A stretch of 64,000 nt of DNA from Paludibacter sp. 47-17 (GCA_001898935.1 MKVT01000025.1:79300-143299), one strand, 5' to 3'; counted from the stretch's first letter, positions 36,798 to 46,526 are shown. The notes: generated from the letters alone by a model not told the origin. Numbers and translations: made by a program.

Positions 36798-37559
36798 CTA
36801 AGCGAGGATTTGATTTTTGTCAAAATGGTAGATACTCCAGTTGCCTTCAGAGTCCTCTGTAAGAGCTGTTAAGGACTCGACCCAGTCTCCTGAATTCAGA
36901 TAATGAATTCCCTGAATCATTTCATTGGCGGATTGATGTATATGGCCACAGATCACTCCGTCCATTTTTTTTGATTTTGCGAGTCGTACCAGCTCGTTTT
37001 CGTAATCGGATATATACGAAACAGCCTGTTTTACCTGTTTCTTAATTTTTTGTGATAAAGAATAGTAAGGCAATCCTTTTTTGATACGTCGCTGGTTGAC
37101 GATTCTATTTAATCTTAAGAGGATACTGTATCCGATATCGCCGACTTTAGCCAGCCATCTTATACCTGTGGTAACAGTATCGAAAATATCGCCATGGGTA
37201 ACGTAATATTTTTTGTCGTTCGATCTGAGGATGTAGAAATTTAGAATCCGGATATTTAAAAATCGAAAAGGAGCGATGCTGTCCAGAAAGTCGTCGTGAT
37301 TGCCCCGGATATAGATGATTTCCGTGCCATCATTCTGCATCATTTTAAGAATCACTCGGAAGAAATCGGTATGATGTTTCTGCCAGCTGTTTTTCCCGTT
37401 TTTTTTCTGAAGATACCATCCGTCAATTATGTCGCCATTGAGAATTAGTTTGTTGCATCGGATTCCGGATAAAAATTGACAGAGTTCTCTGGATTTGGAA
37501 TGCCTGGTTCCCAGGTGTATGTCGGACAATACTACAGTGCGGTATGAGGTTCTGTTCAT
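36798..37559 (-). CDS. LpxH-like metallophosphoesterase (UDP-2,3-diacylglucosamine diphosphatase family)
   Basis: A 253-residue calcineurin-like phosphoesterase. Metal-site motifs in order: SDIHLGTRHS (about 12-21), NGDIIDGW (about 41-48), RGNHDDF (about 85), THGD (about 120) and CGHIHQS (about 203). In Bacteroidota this family includes LpxH-type enzymes of lipid A synthesis, but close relatives act on other substrates. Pairing with the glycosyltransferase suggests an envelope lipid role. Spacing allows cotranscription. Confidence 0.82.
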   Translation of the reverse strand: MNRTSYRTVVLSDIHLGTRHSKSRELCQFLSGIRCNKLILNGDIIDGWYLQKKNGKNSWQKHHTDFFRVILKMMQNDGTEIIYIRGNHDDFLDSIAPFRFLNIRILNFYILRSNDKKYYVTHGDIFDTVTTGIRWLAKVGDIGYSILLRLNRIVNQRRIKKGLPYYSLSQKIKKQVKQAVSYISDYENELVRLAKSKKMDGVICGHIHQSANEMIQGIHYLNSGDWVESLTALTEDSEGNWSIYHFDKNQILA

Positions 37560-37705
37560 TCTAGGGTCACAAAATTTTGGTAAAAGTAAATCGTTACTGT
37601 TACCTGCAGAATATATTTTTGTTACAATCAGGTGACTTTTTCAATCAGGCTTTTAAAAGCGAATGCACGATTAATTTCCGGCAACAATATTGCCTCACCG
37701 GTTCA

Positions 37706-37964
37706 CTAATTGTTTAATTTGCTTTTTAGTTGAGAGTTGATAAATTGGTTATCAAGCATATTGAAAAATGCTTTAGATGGAAAGAGTTCTGTCGTTTTAG
37801 TCTGATTTTGCTTTTCAGCCAAAAAAGGAAGCTGTTCCAATACAATTCCTCCCGCCACATTCTACTTTTGTCTGAAACAGTTGTTTCAGTTTATCTTCAC
37901 TGTCGAATGGAAGGTAGTAACGAACCGACGACAGAAGTGAACTTGTGTCGATTACCACTGTCAT
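37706..37964 (-). pseudogene. DUF4411 PIN-like protein, broken
   Basis: On the minus strand an ATG at 37964 overlaps the stop of the ImmA/IrrE gene (ATGA). It reads MTVVIDTSSLLSSVRYYLPF and LKQLFQTK, the DUF4411 N-terminus, then runs out of frame. A second frame reads GIVLEQLPFLAEKQN, QTKTTELFPSKAFFNMLDNQ and stops at 37706-37708; these match later DUF4411 blocks as I recall them. About 30-40 residues between the blocks are missing and the C-terminal half is gone. DUF4411 genes commonly pair with ImmA/IrrE-type proteases as a toxin-antitoxin-like unit, so this toxin partner seems dead. Confidence 0.7.
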
Positions 37965-39118
37965 TGAAGATATTTTGGAAGCTTATCGGGTTGGATATTC
38001 AGGGTTTTGCAAAAGTCATATTCGGTGATCACTCCTTCATAAAAAGCAGTTTGCAGTGTTGAGATAAGCAAAGGAGATTTTAAGGGCTGCGCTGCCCGTG
38101 CGTTACTTTTAATGCCGGCCAGCTTATTCAACTCTCGTTGTTTTCTTTGTTCTGCTTCCCGTACATGGAACTGTTCTTCAAAATCCTTTTTGATGTTCTG
38201 ATAGCTAATGTATGATATTTTTCCGTTCAATAGCAAGCGGGTATACAAGGCCAGACGACTTAGATGTGTCTTTTTCGAAACTCCGGCGATCACTTCCATG
38301 TGGTAATCGTTGGATGCACTGGCTACGCCGAGTTGATTAATGGAATCGGCATATTTTCCAGCCAGAAAATAAAAAGCAAAATCGTTGCACCAGTTTTCAA
38401 TTTTATTGTGGCTCCTGCCATACATGTCGGCAAAATCGATACTCTCAACTTCTTCTTCATTCAGCAGATAATGTCCCAGTTCGTGCGCCAGCGTAAAGAT
38501 TTCCCTGCGGAGCGCTGTTTGTTGCCGTTTTAGTACAATAACATTCGGTGTCAGAAAGAATCCGTCAATATTTGCCTTGTCTTTTTTGTTCCAGGTCTCA
38601 ACAAACTCCGACACCAGTATATTGGCCGAACCAAGTTGATCGATAAACGATTTAAGAAAGTCGCGTTTTTCGGTTTTAAAATCGGGGTAAAGCGCAGTTC
38701 TCACTATATCTGCCACATGCTGCGGATGCTGAGTGATACTGAAAACAGGAACCAGACGCGCTAATTTCACATCAGACAGCTTAGCTATAGCCGCGAAATT
38801 ATTTTTAAAGTCTTCAAAGTGGGTTACAATCTTTTTTGAACCCAGATTCAGTTCGGAATTAAACTTCTCTTTGCGAAAAAAGATACTCGATTCAGTGGTC
38901 TTCTGTGGAGTTCGGGGGTCTAAGTAAAAATTGATTCCTTTTTTAAAAACCACATCTATCTTCTTCAATAAGCTGACTTTTATCTCTTCCTGTTCTATGT
39001 CTTCACGCACATACGGCTTCTGCCGGCCTTCGTTCAGCAAAGCCAGCAACTCATCCACCGACATTTTGTACATGTCAAGCAAATAGTAAAGTCGTGATAT
39101 GTTGTATTCTACAATCAA
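37961..39118 (-). CDS. ImmA/IrrE-family metallopeptidase
   Basis: A 385-residue protein. The N-terminus MIVEYNISRLYYLLDMYKMS may be a divergent helix-turn-helix. The middle has the zinc-peptidase motif HELGHYLLNEEE (about 234-245) with a likely third ligand in the following IENWCNDFAFYFL helix. Such proteins often carry an XRE-like N-terminus and act as antitoxin or as regulators that cleave repressors. The downstream partner gene (DUF4411) is broken. Base use is chromosome-like. Confidence 0.85.
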   Translation of the reverse strand: MIVEYNISRLYYLLDMYKMSVDELLALLNEGRQKPYVREDIEQEEIKVSLLKKIDVVFKKGINFYLDPRTPQKTTESSIFFRKEKFNSELNLGSKKIVTHFEDFKNNFAAIAKLSDVKLARLVPVFSITQHPQHVADIVRTALYPDFKTEKRDFLKSFIDQLGSANILVSEFVETWNKKDKANIDGFFLTPNVIVLKRQQTALRREIFTLAHELGHYLLNEEEVESIDFADMYGRSHNKIENWCNDFAFYFLAGKYADSINQLGVASASNDYHMEVIAGVSKKTHLSRLALYTRLLLNGKISYISYQNIKKDFEEQFHVREAEQRKQRELNKLAGIKSNARAAQPLKSPLLISTLQTAFYEGVITEYDFCKTLNIQPDKLPKYLQ

Positions 39119-39205
39119 AAAAGTAGGGGAGACTTGGGTCCAAATATAGTTATTTCAAACTGATTATGTTGTGTCTTTAACTATCGAATTTCTGCCCTCG
39201 CAGCA

Positions 39206-39239
39206 AAAAAGGCTGCCCCTTTCCCGGAACAGCCTTTTT
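39206..39239 (-). terminator. Terminator downstream of glyS
   Basis: AAAAAGGCTG (39206-39215) pairs with CAGCCTTTTT (39230-39239). The A/T ends allow termination on either strand; it lies 20 bp after the glyS stop. Confidence 0.75.
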
Positions 39240-39259
39240 CAATCTCAACAGTATTGGTT

Positions 39260-40807
39260 TTACTCCACTATCTTTTTAAACAAGTTTTTCATATTCACCT
39301 GTTCGCCGATAATTCCGCTCAGGGCTGAAGCTGCCACGCGTTCCTGCTCCATTGTATCCCGATGCCGAACGGTAACTGTATTGTCCTCCAGGGTCTGGTG
39401 GTCTACCGTGATGCAGAAGGGGGTACCTACGGCATCCTGGCGGCGGTAACGCTTGCCGATGGAGTCTTTTTCGTCGTACACGCACTTGAAGTCGAACTTC
39501 AGATCGTTCATTATTTCGCGGGCTTTTTCGGCTAAGCCGTCCTTTTTTACCAGGGGCAGGATGGCGGCTTTTACCGGAGCCAGCACGGGTGGCAATTTCA
39601 GTACCACGCGGTTGTCGCCTCCTTCCAGTTGCTCTTCTTCGTACGAAGCGGCCATGATGGAAAGGAAGGTACGGTCGAGACCGATGGAGGTTTCAACCAC
39701 ATACGGAGTGTAGGATTGATTCAACTCGGGATCGAAGTACTTAATGTTTTTGCCCGAGAATTTCTCGTGACTGCCGAGGTCGAAATCGGTGCGCGAATGT
39801 ATTCCTTCTACTTCCTTGAAACCAAAAGGCATCTCGAACTCGATATCGGTGGCGGCATTGGCATAGTGGGCCAGCTTGTCGTGGTCGTGGAAACGGTATT
39901 TGTGATCGCCCAGTCCCAGCGCCTTGTGCCAGCGCAGGCGCCATGCTTTCCAGTATTCGAACCATTTCATCTCGTCGCCGGGGCGCACGAAGAACTGCAT
40001 CTCCATCTGTTCGAACTCACGCATGCGGAAAATGAACTGACGGGCCACGATTTCGTTACGGAAAGCCTTACCAATCTGAGCAATCCCGAACGGAATCTTC
40101 ATGCGGCCGGTTTTCTGTACGTTCAGGTAATTCACGAAAATACCCTGAGCCGTTTCGGGGCGGAGGTAAATCTTCATCGCACCATCGGCCGTAGAGCCCA
40201 TTTCGGTGGAGAACATGAGGTTGAACTGGCGCACGTCGGTCCAGTTACGGGTGCCGCTGATGGGGCACACCACTTCGTAATCCTCAATAATGGCTTTGAG
40301 CTCGGCCAGGTCGGAGTCGTTGAGCGCCTTCACGAAACGGCCGTGAATCTCGTCGCGTTTTGCCTGATTTTCGAGCACCCGTTCGTTGGTGCTGCGGAAA
40401 ACAGCCTCGTCGAAGCTTTCGCCGAAACGTTTGGCAGCCTTATCCACTTCTTTCTGGATTTTCTCGTCGTACTTGGCCAGCAGCTCTTCAATGAGCACAT
40501 CGGCACGGTAGCGCTTTTTGCTGTCCTTGTTGTCGATGAGCGGGTCGTTGAACGCATCCACATGGCCCGAGGCTTTCCAGGTGGTAGGGTGCATAAAGAT
40601 AGCGGCGTCGATCCCGACTACATTATCGTTCAGCAATACCATACTGTCCCACCAGTACTTTTTGATATTGTTTTTCAACTCAACTCCGTTCTGTCCGTAG
40701 TCGTACACAGCGCCAAGGCCATCGTAAATTTCACTCGAAGGAAATACGAAGCCGTATTCCTTACAATGCGCAATCAATTTCTTAAAAACATCTTCCTGTG
40801 AAGCCAT
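39260..40807 (-). CDS. glyS: Glycyl-tRNA synthetase
   Basis: A 515-residue class II synthetase of the alpha2 type from the ATG at 40807 (MASQEDVFKKLIAHCKEYGF). Class II motifs are visible: MYLRPETAQG-like IYLRPETAQGIFVNYLN (motif region 1-2), FRNEIVARQFIFRMREFEQME (motif 2) and GLDRTFLSIM (motif 3). The longer upstream frame to 41257 overlaps the divergent topoisomerase gene and is not real. A divergent promoter pair precedes it. It charges tRNA-Gly. Confidence 0.95.
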   Translation of the reverse strand: MASQEDVFKKLIAHCKEYGFVFPSSEIYDGLGAVYDYGQNGVELKNNIKKYWWDSMVLLNDNVVGIDAAIFMHPTTWKASGHVDAFNDPLIDNKDSKKRYRADVLIEELLAKYDEKIQKEVDKAAKRFGESFDEAVFRSTNERVLENQAKRDEIHGRFVKALNDSDLAELKAIIEDYEVVCPISGTRNWTDVRQFNLMFSTEMGSTADGAMKIYLRPETAQGIFVNYLNVQKTGRMKIPFGIAQIGKAFRNEIVARQFIFRMREFEQMEMQFFVRPGDEMKWFEYWKAWRLRWHKALGLGDHKYRFHDHDKLAHYANAATDIEFEMPFGFKEVEGIHSRTDFDLGSHEKFSGKNIKYFDPELNQSYTPYVVETSIGLDRTFLSIMAASYEEEQLEGGDNRVVLKLPPVLAPVKAAILPLVKKDGLAEKAREIMNDLKFDFKCVYDEKDSIGKRYRRQDAVGTPFCITVDHQTLEDNTVTVRHRDTMEQERVAASALSGIIGEQVNMKNLFKKIVE

Positions 40808-40833
40808 ACTAAACTGTTCAAAAATTAAAGCTG

Positions 40834-40871
40834 CAAAAGTACGGTTTTTTTTTGTTTTTTTGTTACTTTTG
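40834..40871. promoter_or_regulatory. Divergent promoter pair for glyS and the topoisomerase gene
   Basis: TACTTTTG occurs on both strands: as the complement of 40834-40841 for glyS and at 40864-40871 for the plus-strand gene. The two boxes and their flanks (GCTGCAAAAGTA / TACTTTTGCAGG) form an inverted pair around a T-rich centre. Confidence 0.7.
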
Positions 40872-40903
40872 CAGGTTGAAAAACCAAAATTGAGGGTAAT
40901 AGC

Positions 40904-43642
40904 ATGAGTACCGATGAAATTATTGAGGATGAAGTGAATATCCCGGAGGAAGAAGAGAAGGAGATTGCCGGGCATTCCAATTACAAAGTTCCGAAGATAG
41001 CCGATGAGCAAACCAAGTATCACCTCACGGGGATGTACCAGAACTGGTTTCTGGACTATGCTTCGTACGTGATTCTGGAGCGTGCCGTGCCCGAAATTTA
41101 CGATGGATTGAAGCCGGTGCAGCGTCGGATCCTCCATTCGATGAAGCGGCTCGACGACGGGCGTTACAACAAGGTGGCGAATATCGTGGGGCACACCATG
41201 CAGTTTCACCCCCACGGCGATGCCTCCATCGGCGATGCGCTGGTACAGCTGGGGCAAAAAGACATGCTTATCGATTGTCAGGGAAACTGGGGGAATATAC
41301 TTACGGGCGATGGTGCGGCGGCTCCCCGTTACATCGAGGCCCGGCTGTCGAAATTTGCATTGGAAACGGTGTTTAACCCCAAGACCACCGAGTGGAAGCT
41401 TTCGTACGACGGTAGGAACAAGGAGCCTATCGCGTTGCCGGTAAAGTTTCCTTTGTTGCTGGCGCAGGGGGTGGAAGGGATTGCAGTAGGATTGAATTCA
41501 AAAATCCTTCCCCATAATTTTAATGAATTAATCGATGCCTGTATCGCTCACCTGCGGGGAGAGGATTTCGTATTGTATCCCGACTTCCAGACCGGCGGCT
41601 CGATCGATGTAAGCCGGTATAACGATGGCGAACGGGGAGGGGCGGTAAAGATCCGGGCTAAAATAAGCAAGGTAGACAACAAAACCCTGGCGATTACCGA
41701 AATTCCGTATAGTTCCAATACTTCCAAGCTTATCGATTCGATTCTGAAGGCGGCCGAAAAAGGGAAGATCAAAATCCGGAAAGTGGACGATAATACCTCG
41801 GCCAATGTCGAGATTCTGGTGCACCTGCAGGCAGGGGTGTCGTCGGATAAAACCATCGATGCGTTGTATGCCTTTACCGATTGTGAGCTGAGCATTTCGC
41901 CCAACTGTTGCGTGATTCACAACAAGAAGCCCCGGTTTATGCGGGTGAGCGACATGCTCCGTATCAGCTGCGAACATACCAAGGACCTGCTCGAGCTCGA
42001 ATTGCAGATACAGCGGGCCGAATTGAGGGAGCAGTATTTCTACGTGTCGCTGGAGAAAATATTCATCGAGAACCGGATTTATAAAGATAAAAAATTCGAG
42101 GATAGTAGGTCGCAGGATGAGGTGGTAGCCTTTGTCGACAGCAGGTTGGAACCGTTTAAAAAGGATTTTATCCGCGAAGTTGTGCGCGAGGATATTCTGA
42201 AGCTGCTCGAAATAAAGATGATGCGTATTACCAGGTTCGACTCCGACAAAGCCAACGATACCCTCATTTCGCTTCAGAAACGCATCGAGGAAATTGATTT
42301 CAACCTGGCTCATCTGGTCGATTTCACCATCAACTGGTACCAGGGGCTGAAGGACCGGTACGGCAAGAGTTATCCGCGCCGCACCGAAATCCGTAATTTC
42401 GAAACCATTGTGGCCACCAAGGTGGTGGAGGCCAACGAAAAGCTATACGTGAACCGGGAAGAAGGATTTATCGGCACCGGACTGAGAAAAGACGAGTTCG
42501 TGTGCAATTGTTCCGACATCGACGATATTATCGTGTTTTTCCGCGATGGGAAATACAAGGTGGTGAAGGTAACCGACAAACTGTTTGTTGGAAAGAATAT
42601 TCTTCACCTGGATGTGTTCCGCAAAAACGACAAGCGCACCATTTACAATGTGGTGTACCGCGACGGCAAGCTGGGAGCTTATTACATCAAGCGGTTCGCG
42701 GTGAACGGCATCACCCGCGATAAGGAATACGATGTGACGCAGGGAACGGCCGGATCGAAAATCGTTTATTTTACGTCGAATCCGAATGCCGAGGCCGAGG
42801 TGATTCGTGTTACCCTGAAGCCCAAACCCCGCATCACCAAGCTGGTGTTCGAAAAGGACTTCAGCGATATTGCCATCAAGGGACGCCAGTCGATGGGGAA
42901 TATCCTCACCAAAAACGATATTCACAAGATCGCTCTGAAGCAAAAAGGAGGATCGACGCTCGGTGGCCGCCAGGTGTGGTTCGACCGCGATGTGTTGCGG
43001 CTCAATTACGATGGCCGCGGCACTTACCTGGGCGAGTTCCAGAGCGACGATCAGATTCTGGTCGTGTACGGCAATGGCGATTACTGCACTACCAATTTCG
43101 AACTGACCAATCATTACGAAAAAGACATCGTGGTATTCGAGCAGTTCGATTCGAATAAGGTATGGACGGTAGCGCTGTTCGATGCCGATCAGCAGTTTTA
43201 TTATCTGAAACGGTTCCAGTTGGAGGTTTCGCAGAAATTGCAGAATATTTTGGGTGAGAATGCCGACTCGAAGTTGATTGCCATTTCGGATAAGGATTAT
43301 CCGCGGTTTGAAATTCGTTTCGGAGGAAGCGATTCGTACCGCGAGCCATTGGAAGTAGATGCCGAGGAGTTTATAGGGGTGAAGAGTTTCAAGGCCAAGG
43401 GCAAGCGCCTGAGTACCTTCGATGTTGCAACGATTGTGGAGCTGGAGCCTTTGCGTTTTAATACCCCGGCGCCCGATGCTTCCGACGACGATGAAGAAGG
43501 TGAGGAAGGCGCCGGTGAGGAGCCGCGTGACGATAGCCCTGCCGGTGGCGGATCTCCATCGCCGCAGGCCGGGCCGGATGAAGAAGAAATCGATCAGCAA
43601 CGTCTGATCGACGAAATTACCGGACAAATGACTTTGTTTTAA
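40904..43642 (+). CDS. parC: Topoisomerase IV subunit A (GyrA/ParC family)
   Basis: A 912-residue type IIA topoisomerase breakage subunit. The active-site Tyr143 lies in APRYIEARL, and the quinolone-pocket block is at HTMQFHPHGDASIG (98-111). The C-terminal part has beta-pinwheel repeats without a clear GyrA box (QxxGGxG), so topoisomerase IV fits better than gyrase; KQKGGSTLGGRQ near 690 is the nearest resemblance. The end is acidic (DDDEEGEEGAGEEP). It separates daughter chromosomes together with a ParE subunit not in this window. Confidence 0.88.
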   Translation: MSTDEIIEDEVNIPEEEEKEIAGHSNYKVPKIADEQTKYHLTGMYQNWFLDYASYVILERAVPEIYDGLKPVQRRILHSMKRLDDGRYNKVANIVGHTMQFHPHGDASIGDALVQLGQKDMLIDCQGNWGNILTGDGAAAPRYIEARLSKFALETVFNPKTTEWKLSYDGRNKEPIALPVKFPLLLAQGVEGIAVGLNSKILPHNFNELIDACIAHLRGEDFVLYPDFQTGGSIDVSRYNDGERGGAVKIRAKISKVDNKTLAITEIPYSSNTSKLIDSILKAAEKGKIKIRKVDDNTSANVEILVHLQAGVSSDKTIDALYAFTDCELSISPNCCVIHNKKPRFMRVSDMLRISCEHTKDLLELELQIQRAELREQYFYVSLEKIFIENRIYKDKKFEDSRSQDEVVAFVDSRLEPFKKDFIREVVREDILKLLEIKMMRITRFDSDKANDTLISLQKRIEEIDFNLAHLVDFTINWYQGLKDRYGKSYPRRTEIRNFETIVATKVVEANEKLYVNREEGFIGTGLRKDEFVCNCSDIDDIIVFFRDGKYKVVKVTDKLFVGKNILHLDVFRKNDKRTIYNVVYRDGKLGAYYIKRFAVNGITRDKEYDVTQGTAGSKIVYFTSNPNAEAEVIRVTLKPKPRITKLVFEKDFSDIAIKGRQSMGNILTKNDIHKIALKQKGGSTLGGRQVWFDRDVLRLNYDGRGTYLGEFQSDDQILVVYGNGDYCTTNFELTNHYEKDIVVFEQFDSNKVWTVALFDADQQFYYLKRFQLEVSQKLQNILGENADSKLIAISDKDYPRFEIRFGGSDSYREPLEVDAEEFIGVKSFKAKGKRLSTFDVATIVELEPLRFNTPAPDASDDDEEGEEGAGEEPRDDSPAGGGSPSPQAGPDEEEIDQQRLIDEITGQMTLF

Positions 43643-43653
43643 GCACTAATAAA

Positions 43654-43677
43654 CCCGCCGGCTGATCAGCCGGCGGG
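43654..43677 (+). terminator. GC-rich perfect palindrome after the topoisomerase gene
   Basis: CCCGCCGGCT-GATC-AGCCGGCGGG, a 10-bp stem with a GATC centre, 11 bp after the stop codon. There is no strong T run, so it may act as an RNA-end stabiliser as well as a terminator. Confidence 0.6.
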
Positions 43678-43705
43678 CATCCGAAAAGTAAACCTGAAGA
43701 TAAAA

Positions 43706-43740
43706 CGGCCTCTCACAGGAAGTTATCTGGTGAGGGGCCG
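43706..43740 (-). terminator. Terminator of the minus-strand beta-barrel gene
   Basis: CGGCCTCTCAC (43706-43716) pairs with GTGAGGGGCCG (43730-43740) with one wobble. A run of A (43702-43705) lies on the left, giving T on the minus strand after the hairpin. Confidence 0.6.
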
Positions 43741-43767
43741 CTTATGTCTCGATCCGGGGCGTACTTT

Positions 43768-44460
43768 TTATAAAATCCGGACCGATAAACCCAGCTTAAC
43801 CACCGGATAGATACCACTCCAGCTAAACCCCTTCAGAACGGTATTGATGCGTTCAACCGACGGATTGTCGGAATTACCTTCGAGCAGTTTGGTGCCGGTC
43901 ATGTCGACCACATACGAACCCATGTGGAAGGCGCCCAGTTCCATATTGAAAGCCACCCGGCTGTCTCTCGCGATGGTTCTTCCAAACCCTATTCCCAGGT
44001 AAGGAGCCAGCCGGCGCTCGGGTAAGATCGTTACGTTGAGTTCGCCTATATCTTCGGGTTGGTATTCAATTTCGCCAATTTTCATCGATTCGTTGGGGGT
44101 GAGGTTGATCCCCAGGTCGAGATTGGTTTGCACGATACCGCCGGTAATGTAGAGCCGTTTCAGCAAATAGAAGTCGACATTGGCGCTGATGCCTCCCAGT
44201 TTCACATTGGGCGTGATGGCAAAATCCACATCTTCGATGGTGTAGATAAAAGGTTCGTTGAAGCTTTTCGAAAGCGATTCGTAGCCTACCCGTAGCGCCA
44301 CAGAGCGGTGAAGAGCTGCAATTACATTAACTCCGACGCCGTTGGTGGAAGCGCTCCCACCGATTGCTAATCCGAACTTTTTCGACGATAAATCCTGCGC
44401 GAGTACTCCGGTTGTGCTCATCAATAATGCAAGTACCGGTACTATAATAAGTTTATACAT
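43768..44460 (-). CDS. Outer-membrane beta-barrel-like hypothetical protein
   Basis: A 230-residue protein with a signal peptide ending near VLAQD. The rest consists of alternating strands rich in Gly and aromatic residues (VALRVGYESL, ANVDFYLLKRLYITGGIV, YLGIGFGRTIA) and ends VVKLGLSVRIL, typical of a small outer-membrane barrel. It lies 40 bp downstream of a large lipoprotein gene on the same strand and may be cotranscribed with it. Function unknown. Confidence 0.7.
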   Translation of the reverse strand: MYKLIIVPVLALLMSTTGVLAQDLSSKKFGLAIGGSASTNGVGVNVIAALHRSVALRVGYESLSKSFNEPFIYTIEDVDFAITPNVKLGGISANVDFYLLKRLYITGGIVQTNLDLGINLTPNESMKIGEIEYQPEDIGELNVTILPERRLAPYLGIGFGRTIARDSRVAFNMELGAFHMGSYVVDMTGTKLLEGNSDNPSVERINTVLKGFSWSGIYPVVKLGLSVRIL

Positions 44461-44500
44461 ATAAATTGGTTTTGTAGTAAGTTGACGCTGAAATTTGAAA

Positions 44501-46240
44501 TTAAAGAAGCTGGTTCAGCACATCCGAATCGACTTCGATTTTATAGGTCACATTGATGCTGCCGTCGAGCGCTTTCTCTGTTTCCAGCACTACCGGCTCG
44601 TTGGTTGAGCCGTTGCCCAGCGAAATGCCCGAGAAAGTGATACGGTACCGGGTTGTACTGATGCTCTCAATTTTCATGTTGCCCTTACCCTGGTTGCCTC
44701 CCAGCGAAACCAGCAGGTCGTAGTTGGTGTTCAGCAATACCCCCATTTTTCCTGTTCCATTCCGCAAGAGGGCCGATTCGTAACCGCTTCCCGATCCGTT
44801 CACCCGGTAAAGGATGCTGAGGTTGGGTTTCACCACGAGAGGTCCCGACGAGATTGAAAGGTAGAGGTTGATATTAATCTTGCTGGGCTGAGGAGCCGTG
44901 TTTTCGGTGAGTGTCACATTGTAGGAAGTAGTCGAACAGCCGGCTGCTACCGTGAGCGAGGTCTGGCTTAATGTGAAATTGCCCGTTGCCGATTCGTTGG
45001 CTGCCGATAAAACCAGGTTGTACGAATAACCGGGTAGCTGCACGACCGGATGCCGGAAACTCAGTTTTCCTTCGGAGTCCGCCGAGAGTTTGATAATATC
45101 GCTTTTCGTATACAAGGGATGAACCAGGGTGGCTGTAACCAGGTATGTAGCGGACGGAGTCAGATTGCTGCCTGTGAAATGGATAGCCGATTGGGCGGGG
45201 CAAAGTTTGGTAGCAAACGAATACATATGTTCGGAAAGATGGGTGACCTGTTCCTCGACAATCAACTTGCCATTCACCTTTTTCACTGTGGCTTTTTTCT
45301 CGAAAGTCCATTCGCCTGTACCTTCGTCGCGGCTCCACATATCGATCTGGTCGTTTTCCTTTACCGGTTGATTGGTTTCGGGATTAATAAAACCTTCGGG
45401 AAGTTCAGTTTTGATGCTCATCCCTCCGTTAGAAAAGGTTTTTACCGTTTTTCCACCGGCCGAAAGTTTGATATTGAACAGTCCCGCAGGGGTAAACTGA
45501 TACTGTTCGGCCGCATTTCCTTCCACTTTTGCAGCTGCAGTGTATCCGCCGGGGAAAGCCTGCTGCGCATCGGCCGAAGCAGGGTCGTAGTAAACAATGG
45601 TAGCAGCTACCGTGCCCGAAACCGCAGCTCCTGCGGCATCGCGCATTACCACGCCCGGTTCGATTGTCAGCACCTGCCCGCCGCCGTTCATCGATACCGA
45701 AGCGGTGGAGGTAGTAGCCCCCGAAGCATTGGAGCTGGCGAATGCAGCAGCGCTCGATACGGCAATACCGGCCGGGGCATCGTTGAGCTTAACCAGGTTG
45801 ACCGAAATAATACGCAACTCTTTTCGCTGGAACTGCACCCGTTGCGTAACCGGTAAATAACCCGGAGCCGAAATCTGCAGATCGAACTCCAGAGGAGTCG
45901 ACTTCATGGCCGTAGTATCGATTTTGGTAGGATCCAGAATAAAATTAAGCATGCCGAGCTTCGATTTGTAAACGCTCGATTTTATTCCCAGGTTGTTGTA
46001 GACTAATCCGGCATTCTTACCGGTAATCGATACCGAAACTTCAGCATCTTCGATGTAGTCTTTCGATTTCGCATTCTTCACTTCCAGTTGAAAACCAGTG
46101 TCGAAAACCGGTGTTCCAAGCACAAGACTGAGCGAGTCGGTCGCCAGTTCGGTCAGTTTATCAATGTCATCAGCAAATGTACATCGGCTGGTGAGCACTA
46201 CCAAACTAAGTGTAGCAAAAATGAGAGTTAATTTTTTCAT
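44501..46240 (-). CDS. Large surface lipoprotein, hypothetical
   Basis: A 579-residue protein whose signal peptide ends in SRC with Cys20 as a likely lipid anchor, though the lipobox LTSRC is unusual. It has Ig-like or carboxypeptidase-like beta segments (EDAEVSVSITGKNAGLVYN, LEFDLQISAPGYLPVTQRV) and an Ala/Ser/Thr-rich linker (about 165-190). A region resembling ZU5-like or LPXTG-free adhesin modules follows (TIEPGVVMRDAAGAAVSGTV). No enzyme motif is seen. It is probably an outer-membrane surface protein in an operon with the barrel gene. Confidence 0.65.
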   Translation of the reverse strand: MKKLTLIFATLSLVVLTSRCTFADDIDKLTELATDSLSLVLGTPVFDTGFQLEVKNAKSKDYIEDAEVSVSITGKNAGLVYNNLGIKSSVYKSKLGMLNFILDPTKIDTTAMKSTPLEFDLQISAPGYLPVTQRVQFQRKELRIISVNLVKLNDAPAGIAVSSAAAFASSNASGATTSTASVSMNGGGQVLTIEPGVVMRDAAGAAVSGTVAATIVYYDPASADAQQAFPGGYTAAAKVEGNAAEQYQFTPAGLFNIKLSAGGKTVKTFSNGGMSIKTELPEGFINPETNQPVKENDQIDMWSRDEGTGEWTFEKKATVKKVNGKLIVEEQVTHLSEHMYSFATKLCPAQSAIHFTGSNLTPSATYLVTATLVHPLYTKSDIIKLSADSEGKLSFRHPVVQLPGYSYNLVLSAANESATGNFTLSQTSLTVAAGCSTTSYNVTLTENTAPQPSKININLYLSISSGPLVVKPNLSILYRVNGSGSGYESALLRNGTGKMGVLLNTNYDLLVSLGGNQGKGNMKIESISTTRYRITFSGISLGNGSTNEPVVLETEKALDGSINVTYKIEVDSDVLNQLL

Positions 46241-46469
46241 ACGAACGAAACAATTTGATTAATGAAAGTTGTTGGAATGACTGGATCCTTTTTTGGGCTA
46301 AAAAAGATAAAATGTCAGTATTTGTTTGTAACATGAGTTAAACTGTAAATGTTCAATTCATTTGTTTAAAAAAATTGTTGAAATTTGTCAATTATGAACA
46401 TAGGCTTATATATCGGTCCGGTTGTTTTACAGAATAACGCAGATCGTGCTAAAAAAGTATGGCACAAAA
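46241..46469. other. Intergenic stretch without a visible gene
   Basis: AT-rich DNA upstream of the large lipoprotein gene. The only frame (46385-46594 plus) runs through the terminator and into the next gene on the other strand and is not convincing. Confidence 0.5.
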
Positions 46470-46503
46470 AAAGAGATTGCCGATATCAACAGGCAATCTC
46501 TTT
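46470..46503 (-). terminator. Terminator of the DUF4890 gene
   Basis: AAAGAGATTGCC (46470-46481) and GGCAATCTCTTT (46492-46503) form a 12-bp stem. On the minus strand it is followed by a long T run. Confidence 0.85.
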
Positions 46504-46526
46504 ACGGTATATAACGGAGTCGGCGG

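Noticed and set aside
37730..38062. Plus-strand frame of 110 codons
   Set aside because: It is antisense to the ImmA/IrrE gene end and the broken DUF4411 gene, whose motifs on the minus strand explain this region.
40808..41257. N-terminal extension of the glyS frame
   Set aside because: It overlaps the divergent topoisomerase gene and both promoters; the native start MASQEDVFKK is at 40807.
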